DNA of 64,000 nucleotides, from assembly GCF_026151205.1 (NCBI RefSeq), contig NC_087077.1, positions 20,543,510 through 20,607,509 of the forward strand, read 5' to 3'. Each line of letters begins with the position of its first letter. The stretch's first letter is position 1. The translations under genes and the position numbers were made by a program. The DNA comes from Bolinopsis microptera. Taxonomy: Eukaryota > Ctenophora > Tentaculata > Lobata > Bolinopsidae. Positions 46,266 to 58,100 of the stretch are shown here, piece by piece. The notes under the pieces are model-generated. The model was not told where the DNA came from. It worked only from the letters and a program-made list of their open reading frames with translations, and made no database searches.

Positions 46266-47386
46266 CACTGATAAACGTTGGGTTCCTATTAGGTGTATCA
46301 ATGTTAGTAATGAACCCATGACTATTTATAAGGGGAGCATGTTAGGTTTTCTGCGACCAGCCACAGAAAGTGGTGGTGTACAAGGAGTTAAAATGGTTCA
46401 CAGTAATGTGAGGGCGAATGATAGTCATCCTGCACCTGCCAGCTTCCATTCTGTTGCCGGAGAGAGGGTGAGTAAGTGGACTAAGAACGAGCTGTTTGAT
46501 GCTCTAAAGCTGCAGAAGATCCAAGTTGAGATGAGCGACTCTGAGAAACAGAGATTAAAGGATGTGTTGTGGAAGTATAGATCTTGTTTTGCTTACGACA
46601 AGGATGATTTTGGTTGTTGTAATATGTTTAACGCTCACATTGACCTCAAGAGAGATTCTGTACCCAGCTGGACGCCTGAGAGAAGGGTTCCTTACAATCT
46701 TGAACATAAGATGGATGATTTGATGGACAATATGATAAATACTGGAGTAGTTGAGCCACTGACAACTGAATCTAACTGGAATTCTCCCATTTTCCTCGTA
46801 GCCAAGTCTTCTCCTGGAACATATCGTGTGGTCGCAGATCTTCGGGGAGTAAACAAACAGTGCCTAGCGGACAAGTATGACTTTCCTAACATCAATCATG
46901 TACTAGATAAAATAGGTGGTGACTGTATATTCTCTACGTTTGATATGGCTGCGAGTTTCCATCAGATTCCATACGATGAAGCTTCAAAACCTATCACTGC
47001 ATTTAGTTATAAGGGACGTAGATATAATTTTGCTAGAATGATTATGGGTCACTGTAGTTCTAGTTCTATCTTTACTCGTATGGTCTACAGATTGTTAGAA
47101 CACTCACCTAGTATCGAACACCTTCTTTATTTTTTAGATGATTTACTTTTGGGTTCTAAGGATGTGCATTCTCACATTGAAAGACTGGAAAGGATGTTGA
47201 AGCAGCTGATGAGTGCGAATCTGAAGCTCACCCCCAACAAAACGGAATTGATGCGAACAGAGGTGAGATATGTCGGAATTACCCTGAGTACTGAAGGAAT
47301 ACGGATAAATGATGATCGAATAGAGGCAATCAAGAAAATAGAGCCTCCAAGAACGGTGAAAGAGACCCAAAAAGTGTTAGGATTCT
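46237..47386 (+). CDS. pol: Ty3/gypsy reverse transcriptase part of pol
   Basis: The open frame from about 46250 carries the RT signatures in order: the N-terminal region with VPYNLEHKMDDLMDNM and a VVEPLTTESNWNSPIFLV block, VADLRGVNKQ, FSTFDMAASFHQIP (first catalytic Asp), the RMIMGHCSSSSIF segment, and FLDDLLLGS (catalytic Asp pair; FLDD for the more common YIDD). It then runs into LTPNKTELMRTEVRYVG and the thumb/connection region. The apparent start is GTG, so it is a continuation of the upstream pol frame, not a true start. A frameshift of one base near 47385 moves coding into the frame used by RNase H. Confidence 0.9.
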
Positions 47387-50237
47387 TCGATACAACAGAA
47401 AATTCGTTAGACGTTATGCAGAGCTCGGTGAACCTCTATACGCACTGCTGCAGAAAGGAAGAAAGTTTGTCTGGACATCAGAATGCCAGAAAAGTTTCGA
47501 AGACCTGAAAATTGCAATCAGCAGCTCGCCTACCCTCTGCTTCCCTGAGGTACACGATCCTCATGATTCTTACGAAGTTACAGTGGATGCTTCAATACAT
47601 GGTCTGGCTGCAACTTTAACCCAGATGATTGATGGACAGAGAAGAACGGTGGGGTACTTCAGCAAAGCAGTTCCTCGACACAAGAGAGAATGGGGTCAAA
47701 CAAAGCTTGAATTCGAGTCGTTATGTGCAAGTTTGAAACACTGGGCTGTCTATCTTAGAGGAGCTAAGACATTTAAAGTGATCACTGACTGCAAGAGTCT
47801 CCTCCACCTGGACACTATATTCAAAACTAACCCCACGATGATACGACGATTACAGGAGCTAGCAGCCTTCAACTTCACTATGCATCACATTGAAGGAGTG
47901 CGGAACGTCTCAGATTTCCTTTCTCGTTATGGAATGAAACCATCAACTGTTGAGATTTCTACACAGACTGAAGAAGCCGAGATGTTTAGAGTAAAGAGTA
48001 TTACACCAATCTGTGTAGATACGAACAGCGTGAAAGAAAATACTTCGTCACCACTCTGTGACGGAAGTAAAACTCAGTCCGAAAAGAAGAAGGAAAATAT
48101 CTTACCACCCGTCTGTGATGATAGCACGACTATCAGTGAGGTGGAGATACCCAGTGATCTGCAGCTACTATTTGAAGGAGAATACGAGTCTGTAGTGGAT
48201 TTCAAGATTCAAAAAGTTAAGGAGGTTGAATGCTATTGTGCATTGCAAAAAATGCCAGTAAATGAAAAGAGGTTGAGCGAAGAGGAAATTAAAGAATTTC
48301 AAGTATCTACTGTTACTGAGGATGTTGATGTCGAGCCTAAAAGAAAAAAGATATGTGATGAACAGGATAAAGATCAGATTCTCAAAGTGGTCAAAGACTG
48401 GATAATTGCTGGAGAAAAGCCCAAAATCCAGACTAATAGGACTCCAGCTATGTTAGTTTCATTGTGGAAACAATTTAATCTGCTGAAGATCTCTGATGAT
48501 GGTTTACTTATGAGAGCATGGGTGAATGTGAGACATCCAGATCAGAAACGGGACTTGATCGTTGTACCGGAGAATCTCGTCGAAGGGATTATGAAGCTAC
48601 ATCACTCGACCTTTACAAGTTGCCACCCTGGAGCAGAAATATCGGTTGACCTCTGTCGCCGAAACTTCTATTGGCCCAAGATGGTTGAGGATTTCAAAGA
48701 ATACATTGCAGCTTGCGAGAAGTGCGGAGCCATAAAGCAACCACAGAGGTACCTGAAAGCCCCTCTACGACACATGTTATTCCACTCCTTCAACGATTGC
48801 ATCATTGTGGACCACATAGTGCCAGAGTCTGAAGGAAGAACTCCACGAGGATATCGGTATATCCTGACTATAACTGATGCGTGGAGCAACTTTGTTGTGG
48901 CAATTCCTGTAAAAACACAGACTGCAAAGGAAAACATTGAACAAATTGTTCGACGTTGGACGTTGATTCATGGAATACCAAAAGAGATCATCGTCGATAA
49001 TCATCCAGGCTACTCGGCTGATTATTTCAAAGCAGTATGGCAGTACTTTGAATGTAAGGTAACTCACGGCACAAGTTACAAAGCACGGAGCACCGGAAAA
49101 GCAGAGAGATCTAATAAAAGGATAAACCAGGCGTTGAGAGCTGCTATTCCAGAGGGAAAAGAAAGATGCTGGGACATTTATCTGGGCTACTGTGTCATGG
49201 CGCTTAACTCGCTGAAAAACAGACACACTGGATACTCAAGCAACAGATTAGTCTTTGGAAGGGAAACAAACACCCCGATAACTTTACTTGTGGATAATGA
49301 CTTAAAGACGGAGATCCCATCAAAGAAAAGTAAAGGAGCTTACGAGATGTATACCTTGATGAAGAGAACACTTAGAAAAGTTCGGGAAAATGCGGACACG
49401 GACTTTCTGTACTCTAAACATCAGCATGACAGAAATATCCTGGGACCATACTTTAAAGCAGGTGATCTGTGTTATGTCCTGATAAACTGTCCTCAACACA
49501 AGTACTCTATAAGATGGAGAGGTCCGCCATTGGTAAAGAAAGTGATAAATGACCATCTATATGTTGTGCAGATAACACCTGAAACGGATAAAGTGACAAA
49601 TATCAGTAAAATGAAACATTTTGCGAGGAATAAGCACAATAAGACCAAATATCCTCTAGCTGTCACCCACTCTGGCGCACAGACTGCTCTCCCTGTCACC
49701 CAATCTGGTGCACAGACTGCTTCTTCAGACACCCATACAGGTGAACTGAACAACGATGACAGTGACGAAGACGAACAGTTTGCTACAATACATCATCCTC
49801 AGCGTAGAAAAAGACAGTCTTTACATCCCAACAAGACACTTGATCCTGTGATAGCTGCTCCTGATATGAGTAGTACCCCAGTTCAACCACCACCTGCTCG
49901 GACAACCACACGAGAGATTGAAAGATTACCAGCTTCGCCAATATCGATAAGGACCACTCCTCCAACGGAATTGAATGAAGAAGAAACTGATCGACGAAGT
50001 GGATCTTTAGAAGAACAGGAGAGTAGAAACTCAACGGGTGCCTTTGTGTCTTTCGAAACTAGTGATGAAGGCACAGTTCAGCTGGATGCTGAAGAACAGA
50101 GCCATCAAGAGATACCGGAACCAGAACCACGATATGGGTTAAGGAACAGAGAAAGTTTGCGACCTCCGGACTATTACAGCGATAACCAACCATCTACGAT
50201 TAGACGGGTGATTAACAATCTGGCTGGAATATTTTAG
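47387..50237 (+). CDS. pol: RNase H and integrase part of pol
   Basis: Coding continues in a new frame just after the break near 47385. From 47583 (a GTG codon) the RNase H acidic residues appear in DAS, LEFES, TDCKSL and VSDFL (Asp 2, Glu 43, Asp 69, Asp 111 counting from there). A variable charged linker follows. The integrase has an HHCC finger (HHSTFTSCHPG ... CEKCG). The catalytic triad is in IVDHIVPES, IVDNHPG and GKAERSNK. A C-terminal segment with YSIRWRGPPLVKKV follows, then a Ser/Thr/Pro-rich tail. No chromodomain is recognised. The integrase joins cDNA to host DNA. The stop is at 50237, 637 bp before the 3' LTR. Confidence 0.9.
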
Positions 50238-50874
50238 TAATGCCAGATATTCGGGCACGGTTTCAAGACTGGGATTGGAGTGCTACCCAGGCCCAACCGA
50301 GCACAGTTGACCGATCGATTATAGTTGGTATAGTTCTAGCCACACTGCTAGACTACATCAGTATGAGTCAGAATGTTTGTCAGTAGTATTTGTCTGTGTA
50401 AACCAGTTAACAGAAGTACCTGGCGTTTCAAGATGGGAAAGAAAATGATGTTTCTTCAACGACGGAGTAAAAGATGGAGAAAGATTTATGATGATAAAGA
50501 AAAGATGGATACGAAATGATGACGATGAACTATTTTTGTTGATTTTGAGTAAATATGAAGAGGACAGTTTATATCTAATTGTAATAGATGATCATTTTTA
50601 TCCTGCCTCTGAGAAGGACTATTGTATGTGAATGTATATGATTTGAAGTTCAGTTATAGCTCTTTTAAAACGTACTATGTGTACCGTTTTTTAAACGCGG
50701 TTTTGAAGTAATATTTACAAGATTGTAATATTTGGGCGATGATTCTGTTTTAGTCGCAAATATTTTAAAATAATATTGAATTTTTGGGAAAATATTTTTT
50801 ATAAGATTTTAATTTTTGATGTTATGTTGTCTCCTAGAGACGACACATCATCACGTTTTCTTGTTGGGGTGATA
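50238..50874. other. 3' untranslated region of the retrotransposon
   Basis: No open frame of note. The polypurine tract is not obvious: only GGGGTGATA precedes the 3' LTR at 50875. Confidence 0.6.
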
Positions 50875-51092
50875 TGTAGTAAAGTAGGATTAGGGTCAAT
50901 TTAGTAGGGTCAAGGGTTAAGTTAGGTTTTTAGTACAGTTTATATTATAGTTTAATAGTTAGTTCTTATAGTCCATAATGAGAGTAAAGTAATTTCGTAG
51001 GTTTTATATTGCAGCATCTTTTAGAATCCTTTTAGTGCTAGGTTACATTCATTTACATTTCTTATCTTTTAATTTTAGTTTAAGTGTAAGTA

Positions 51093-51243
51093 CCAGGGAC
51101 AAAAGGTTTTCGCGATTATTTTGGCCAAATTTCGCGGTACCGCGAAATTTGACAGGCTATACATTAAACTATACATAAAATTTGTCGCGGAGAATGGGAA
51201 ATTTCGCGATTTCGTACATGCCGCGAAATCCTTTTGTCCCTGG
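51093..51243. mobile_element. 151-bp MITE nested in the 3' LTR
   Basis: Terminal inverted repeats CCAGGGACAAAAGG and CCTTTTGTCCCTGG, flanked by TAAGTA on both sides (51087-51092 and 51244-51249). The 5' LTR has the empty site. The interior has a 24-bp palindrome centred on GGTACC (51127-51150) and several CGCGAAAT motifs. No coding capacity. Confidence 0.9.
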
Positions 51244-51449
51244 TAAGTACGAGCACGCGGAAGTTGTACTCATGCGTGACTTATATTCACGCGTGAGTAC
51301 AGCCTTTTTAAGGGCCTTCTTGTTGAGTGCGGGCGTCTAGTCTGTGTCACGTCCCCCTTTTGGAGAGTTTTTAAGATTATTACAAAGTACAATACGTTTA
51401 TTTACCGAATTATCCAAAGACTTTTTTCTATTCTATTTAGACATTTTTA

Positions 51450-51806
51450 GTGAGACACACTTCTCACCTTTATAAGTTTACTGTTGAAGTTTAGTAAGGC
51501 ACACTCCTTACTGTTGTATCGGACACACTTCTGATACAACCAAATTGTAGAGACACACTTCTCTCCTTTATTGTTACGTATTTGTTGTTGAAGTTTAGTA
51601 AGGCACACTCCTTACTGTTGTATCAGACACGCTTCTGATACAACCAAATTGTAGAGACACACTTCTCTCCTTTACTGTTACGTATTTATTGTTGAAGTTT
51701 AGTAAGGCACACTCCTTACTGTTGTATCGGACACACTTCTGATACAACTAAATTGTTGAGACACACTTCTCTCCTTTTCTGTTATTGATATTGGGACATA
51801 CTTCCC
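51450..51806 (+). promoter_or_regulatory. CACACT-loop hairpin array in 3' LTR (11 hairpins)
   Basis: Eleven consecutive perfect or near-perfect stems. The first are GTGAGA/TCTCAC (51450-51467), AGTAAGG/CCTTACT (51493-51512), GTTGTATC..GATACAAC (51513-51540) and AGAGA/TCTCT (51549-51564). The set then repeats, ending with GGGA/TCCC (51793-51806). The loop is CACACT in nearly all (CACGCT once, CATACT once) while stems differ completely. Confidence 0.8.
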
Positions 51807-51909
51807 GATCGTTTGATACTAGTGAGTGTAGATTGACATAAGTTAGGAACGCCCACGTTCTCGCCACGTAAGACCAACCTATAGTATAATACCTCGTTTA
51901 CAACAATTA

Positions 51910-53280
51910 CCTTACAACGTTAAGTTAAGCAGGAGCTGTTCTAGTAACCATTATTTTACAACGTTAAGTTAATCAGGAGCTGTTCTAGTAACCATTATCT
52001 TACAACGTTAAGTTACGCAGGAGCTGTTCTAGTAACCATTATCTTACAACGTTAAGTTAAGCAGGAGCTGTTCTAGTAACCATTATCTTACAACGTTAAG
52101 TTAAGCAGGAGCTGTTCTAGTAACCATTACCTTACAACGTTAAGTTAAGCAGGAGCTGTTCTAATAACCATTATCTTACAACGTTAAGTTAAGCAGGAGC
52201 TGTTCTAGTAATCATTATCTTACAACGTTAATTAAGCAGGAGCTGTTCTAGTAACCATTACCTTACAACGTTAAGTTAATCAGGAGCTGTTCTAGTAACC
52301 TTTATCTTACAACGTTAAGTTAAGCAGGAGCTGTTCTAGTAACCATTATCTTACAACGTTAAGTTAAGCAGGAGCTGTTCTTGTAACCATTATCTTACAA
52401 CGTTAAGTTAAGCAGGAGCTGTTCTAGTAACTATTATCTTACAACGTTAAGTTAAGCAGGAGCTGTTCTAGTAACCATTATCTTACAACGTTAAGTTAAG
52501 CAGGAGCTGTTCTAGTAACCATTATTTTACAACGTTAAGTTAAGCAGGAGCTGTTCTAGTAACCATTATCTTACAACGTTAAGTTAAGCAGGAGCTGTTC
52601 TAGTAACCATTATCTTACAACGTTAAGTTAAGCAGGAGCTGTTCTAGTAACCATTATCTTACAACGTTAAGTTAAGCAGGAGCTGTTCTAGTAACCATTA
52701 CCTTACAACGTTAAGTTAAGCAGGAGCTGTTCTAATAACGATTATCTTACAACGTTAAGTTAAGCAGGAGCTGTTCTAATAACCATTATCTTACAACGTT
52801 AAGTTAAGCAGGAGCTGTTCTAGTAACCATTATCTTACAACGTTAAGTTAAGCAGGAGCTGTTCTAGTAACCATTATCTTACAACGTTAAGTTAAGCAGG
52901 AGCTGTTCTAGTAACCATTATCTTACAACGTTAAGTTAAGCAGGAGCTGTTCTAGTAACCATTACCTTACAACGTTAAGTTAAGCAGGAGCTGTTCTAGT
53001 AACCATTATCTTACAACGTTAAGTTAAGCAGGAGCTGTTCTAGTAACCATTATCTTACAACGTTAAGTTAAGCAGGAGCTGTTCTAGTAACCATTATCTT
53101 ACAACGTTAAGTTAAGCAGGAGCTGTTCTAGTAACCATTATCTTACAACGTTAAGTTAAGCAGGAGCTGTTCTAGTAACCATTATCTTACAACGTTAAGT
53201 TAAGCAGGAGCTGTTCTAGTAACCATTATCTTACAACGTTAATTTAAGCAGGAGCTGTTCTAGTAACCATTATCTTACAG
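51910..53280. repeat. 44-bp satellite array (right part, homogeneous)
   Basis: About 31 units of the same 44-bp repeat as 41640-43587, nearly identical to one another. Continues directly after the TSD of the retrotransposon. Confidence 0.95.
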
Positions 53281-53436
53281 CTTCAATTACCCAATATCAA
53301 TACCCACTGCTTACGTATCTATCCAGCTCACGGACACGCACACGGTTACCATGACAACACGCACTCGGTCCTCCTTGGTTAAGTTAGACGATCTACATCT
53401 GTCAAGATTGTGTTGTTGGATCGTGTTCTGTCAGGT

Positions 53437-53975
53437 CTGACAGGGAGAGCGTTGTTGCCTGGTAACAGGGAGAGCGTTGTTGCCTGGTAACAGGGAGAGC
53501 GTTGTTGCCTGGTAACAGGGAGAGCGTTGTTGCCTGGTAACAGGGAGAGCGTTGTTGCCTGGTAACAGGGAGAGCGTTGTTGCCTGGTAACAGGGAGAGC
53601 GTTGTTGCCTGGTAACAGGGAGAGCGTTGTTGCCTGGTAACAGGGAGAGCGTTGTTGCCTGGTAACAGGGAGAGCGTTGTTGCCTGGTAACAGGGAGGGC
53701 GTTGTTGCCTGGTAATAGGGAGAGCGTTGTTGCCTGGTAATAGGGAGAGCGTTGTTGCCTGGTAACAGGGAGAGCGTTGTTGCCTGGTAACAGGGAGAGC
53801 GTTGTTGCCTGGTAACAGGGAGAGCGTTGTTGCCTGGTAACAGGGATAGCGTTGTTGCCTGGTAACAGGGATAGCGTTGTTGCCTGGTAACAGGGAGAGC
53901 GTTGTTGCCTGGTAACAGGGAGAGCGTTGTTGCCTGATAACAGGGAGAGCGTTGTTGCCTGGTAACAGGGAGAGG
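53437..53975. repeat. 25-bp minisatellite with an X-box in every unit
   Basis: About 21 units of CAGGGAGAGCGTT plus GTTGCCTGGTAA. Each unit boundary gives GTTGCCTGGTAAC, a match to the X-box consensus with a one-base spacer. Occasional changes such as GGTAATAGG remove one half-site. Confidence 0.95.
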
Positions 53976-54525
53976 ATATCTTAGTTGTGGAGATGATGGT
54001 TATGTGTTAGAGAGGACTACAACCGGGGGTAGTTTTGTGAACATTGATTTTAGCCTGTGGTTAGCTTGTAGAATCATTTAGATAATGTGTATATATCCTA
54101 TTCGCTTGAGCGCGATGTTTTATTATGTTGAAAGTAAATTACATAATTTGTTATCTGCTGCTGGCGTACGCTGGGAAACATAGTTAAGTGCGCACGAACC
54201 AACTATGCAGTGGGAAATGTTTTCGTTTACTGACAGCAAATCTGATATGCAAGCCAAATAAAAGCCTCAGAAAGGTGTTAGACAGTAACATTCTCAGTGA
54301 ATATATATTTATTTATAGTGTGAAATTATTTTATTAAAACTTCTTTCGTTCTATTTTTTGCCTTCGACAGATTTCATTTTTTCGCTGATCTGATTCTAGA
54401 AGCTTTTCTTTTAGTTTTATTTTGGTTCTCTCAAAATAATCACCATAGAGCTTACTTTGAACCCCCTAGCCAGGGTACTTTCTCTTTAATCATTTGGAAT
54501 ATCGTTAATTCTGTCCTGTGAGTCT
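53976..54525. other. Intergenic, no gene seen
   Basis: AT-rich sequence between two minisatellites. Nothing recognised. Confidence 0.5.
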
Positions 54526-54603
54526 TGCTCAGTAACCATGGTAACGCTGTGAGTCAGTAACCATGGTAACGCTGTGAGTAACCATGGTAACGCTGTGAGT
54601 CAG
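54526..54603. repeat. Short X-box repeat, 3 copies
   Basis: Three copies of GTAACCATGGTAACGCTGTG separated by AGTCA or AGTA. They appear to be the source of, or derived from, the 40-bp array that follows. Confidence 0.85.
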
Positions 54604-54660
54604 CCATTATACACACTACTCTCGAGACTTGCGCAGCTTTACCGGAGCTTTAACCCTTAC

Positions 54661-55035
54661 ACTGCACATAACTACAGTAACCATGGTAACGCTGTGATAC
54701 ACTGCACATAACTACAGTAACCATGGTAACGCTGTGATACACTGCACATAACTACAGTAACCATGGTAACGCTGTGATACACTGTACATAACTACAGTAA
54801 CCATGGTAACGCTGTGATACACTGCACATAACTACAGTAACCATGGTAACGCTGTGATACACTGCACATAACTACAGTAACCATGGTAACGCTGTGATAC
54901 ACTGCACATAACTACAGTAACCATGGTAACGCTGTGATACACTGCACATAACTACAGTAACCATGGTAACGCTGTGATACACTGCACATAACTACAGTAA
55001 CCATGGTAACGCTGTGATACACTGCACATAACTAC
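54661..55035. repeat. 40-bp minisatellite with X-box in every unit
   Basis: About nine units made of AGTAACCATGGTAACGCTGT and GATACACTGCACATAACTAC, almost identical. Each carries GTAACCATGGTAAC. The array lies about 80 bp beyond the stop codon of the minus-strand LINE ORF. Confidence 0.95.
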
Positions 55036-55118
55036 GTGTGATCCAATGTATACACCCTGTTTACATTATTTTATTATAAAACAGGATCTTACCGACAAAA
55101 ATGATTCTTAAAAATACC

Positions 55119-58100
55119 TTAATGCGGTAAACTGTACCCTTGAAAAAGATTTTCCCAACATCTGTTGCATGCAGCTATATCTCTAATTTCGTTCAATTCA
55201 TGCAAGTTGTCCATTTGCAAATTTCTACTATTTAAATCACTTCTTAAAACCGATAACAAGTTCATTCTAGGTCTCCCCAATCTACCAATGAATAAATTAT
55301 CTGATTCAATAGCAAAAGAGAGAGCCGTTTGGGCTGGGGTGTTCTCCATACTCCTGAGAATGTGTCCAAACATCTTCCACCGCTGGTGTTCAATACGCTT
55401 GGATAACTTTTCAACTTTGCACCTTTCATACAATGCTTTGTTGCTTATCATACCTTTAGGCCATTTGATGTTTAAAATGGACCTGAGGTGTCTACGATGG
55501 AGTGTGTCCATTTTCTCCATGGTTGCTTTCTTAGGACTCCAACTATTTGAGTTGTAAATCAATACAGATACAACTTGAGCATCATATAACCTCAGCTTTC
55601 TTTCAAGGGAAATTTTCTTACCGGACAACCATACTTTTCCAAAGTTCTTAAAAGCAATCTCAGCTAGGATTCTCCTTCTTTGAATGTCCTTCTCAGTACA
55701 GAGTAAGGAACCTAGTGACTTGTTACTTCGCCATGGTTCGTTATTAGCTAATGGCTGACCGTTTGTGTCTTTATCAGATTTTTTCGCCAGGTAGAAGGTA
55801 CTGAATTCAGTTTTACTTTCATTTACTTGGAGGTTCCAGTCTTTGAGAATCTCCTTCACTGTAGGAAGGAAAATTCTCAGTTTCTCGATGTCCTCGTCAG
55901 CAAAGTCACAATCGTCTGAATATTCCCACTCAGTTGGAAAACCTAGTTCTGATACTGGTGGGTTTGGTCTCCCAGATACAGCTCTGAGGTGGTGTAAGGC
56001 TGCTGCAAGAATAAGTGTGAATAGCTTTCCAGATAAACTGTCACCTTGAAAGGCTCCGAGTAAACTTTCAAACTCTTCCGACAGTGAGCAGTTAACACGA
56101 ACTCTAAGGAGAGTATTCGATAGAAGGTATTGAACTAAGCGAATGTCGTCCTCCGAACAACCAGCATCCTTCAAAACATTGATGATAGTGTCCCTTTTCA
56201 CGGTATCAAAAGCTCTACTCATATCAATACCCATTTTGCTAAATGTCCATTTCTTCCTCATCACAACAGATATTAGCATTCTTTGAGCCCACACAATGTC
56301 AGAGCAGCTCCTACCTCTCTTGTAAGCACTCTGCCATGGCATGGTGTAGTTGTCAATTCTACTCTCAACCCGTTTTAAGGCAATTTGAGTGAGCATCTTC
56401 CTTGATCCGTTTAACAGTGTAAGTGGTCTAAGGCTTGTGAGGGGACCTTTAGGTTTACCGGGCTTCTGTAGAGGAGTCACAATACCTTGTCCTATTGAAC
56501 TTATGTATTTGTTCCCACTAAATGACTCGTTAATTGCCTCAGCATACTTCTCAAAAGTGATTGGATGGGCGTACTTTATCAACTCATTCTGGAGATTATC
56601 TGGACCACTGGCACGGTTTGATTTGAGTTTACTTGCAGCAAGTTCAACTTCAACTGGTGTAATGGGGTTATCAAGTGGTTTTGGATCGCAGGTAAAAGGT
56701 TGCAGGCCAGCTTCAACTCCTTCTGTTAGTTGTTTTTCGAAGAAAGATTTCGCTGTGTTTGCTTTCCCTAAATCAGTACCAATAGGGTTGTTGTTGATAT
56801 CATTGACCACTATGTTACCCGACTTTTTTATTCCAGCTAAAGATCTTGAAGCTTCAAACATCTTTCTAGCATCGTCAGTGTTATTTATTTCTTCTGCTAG
56901 AGCGTCAGCCTTCATGTTATTTATTTGCACAAGTCTCTTAGAAATGCTATTCTGAATCTTTCTTACTGCTCTCCTATCTCCACTAACATCACTACCATTT
57001 GGGGCTGATTTGATCTTTAGAGTCTGATCACGCTTTTTAGCAACTAATGAAGCTACTGTTAGATCACTGGAGAAATTTTGTTTAGAGGATTTCCCTTTCA
57101 GGGGTACAGTTTCTTCAGCACACGCACGTATGTCACTAAAAAGTTCATTCATTTTCTCATTTGGGTCATCTGGATAAGTTTTACCCGATAACCTTTCAGC
57201 AATCGCACTTTGATATTTCTGTCTGAGTTCTTTATCCCTGTAGAGAGTTGAACAGTCAAACTGAGTGCTATCTGATTTTTTGGTTTTGTGAATGAGAACA
57301 TGATTTTTCAGCGTTAATCGAGTTACAACAGGTTTGTGATCAGATCGTAACTCAGCGCCTCCGTATGATCTGCTGTCCTTTATTAAAACCGTAGACCTCC
57401 TCCTGCAAAGCACATAGTCAAGTTGAGCGTATATAGGAGTATTTCTCTTAGTCCTGTGTTCACCAGTCCAAGTTAGTTTGTGCCTACTTGGATGATCAAA
57501 CAAAGTATTGCATGCTGTTAGGTCTTCTTTAACCATAAATTCAAGCAAATGCTCCCCATTTTCATTTCTAGTCCCAATACCATGTCTACCTATCAAACCT
57601 TCCAGACCTAATTGTTCATCAACCCTAGTTCGTTTACCCAGCTTTGAGTTAAAATCTCCGCAGTGGAACATTTCCCATTTTGATGGAGTAGATGATACAT
57701 TGTGTAAATCTCTATAGAACTGAGACAGTTTGTCAGGCTGTTGTTGAGCACGAAGAGATGTGAGACCATAACTGTTGATGATTCTGAAATTCTTATTACT
57801 ACCACCCTTGAGAGGAAAACAAAAATCAATATACCCAACTCTATCAGAGATCTGTTTGAAAGTTGTGATGAAAGGTTGCAGTTTAGGGCTAATAACAAAT
57901 CCAATACCCCCATGACATTGTTCTTTCTGATCAAAAATTAACAGTCTGTAGTTGTTGTGAAGTATGATATCCACCTGATTAATGCACTTAGTTTCTTGTA
58001 GTCCCACAATGTCCATACCGTACCTTTTGCAGTCATTACCCAGTAACTCCCTCTTTAAAAGTCGTTCAGACCGAGTTTTATCATTAACCGCAGTGTCTGG

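Larger units (their letters stand above)
43592..51905 (+). mobile_element. Ty3/gypsy LTR retrotransposon
   Basis: An 8.3-kb element inserted in the 44-bp satellite. LTRs are TGTAGTAAAG...TTTACAACA with TG...CA ends, and a 4-bp TSD ATTA flanks the element (43588-43591 and 51906-51909). Order: 5' LTR, primer-binding site, gag with CCHC knuckles, protease, RT, RNase H, integrase, 3' LTR. RT before RNase H before integrase is the Ty3/gypsy order. The gag-protease part is full of frameshifts; RT to integrase has one. No envelope-like frame follows the integrase (50238-50874). The copy is inactive as printed, although some breaks may be sequencing errors. Confidence 0.95.
50875..51905 (+). repeat. 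3' LTR (1031 bp)
   Basis: Longer than the 5' LTR because of a 151-bp MITE plus its 6-bp TSD and one extra ~107-bp internal repeat: 767 + 157 + 107 = 1031. Otherwise colinear. Confidence 0.95.
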
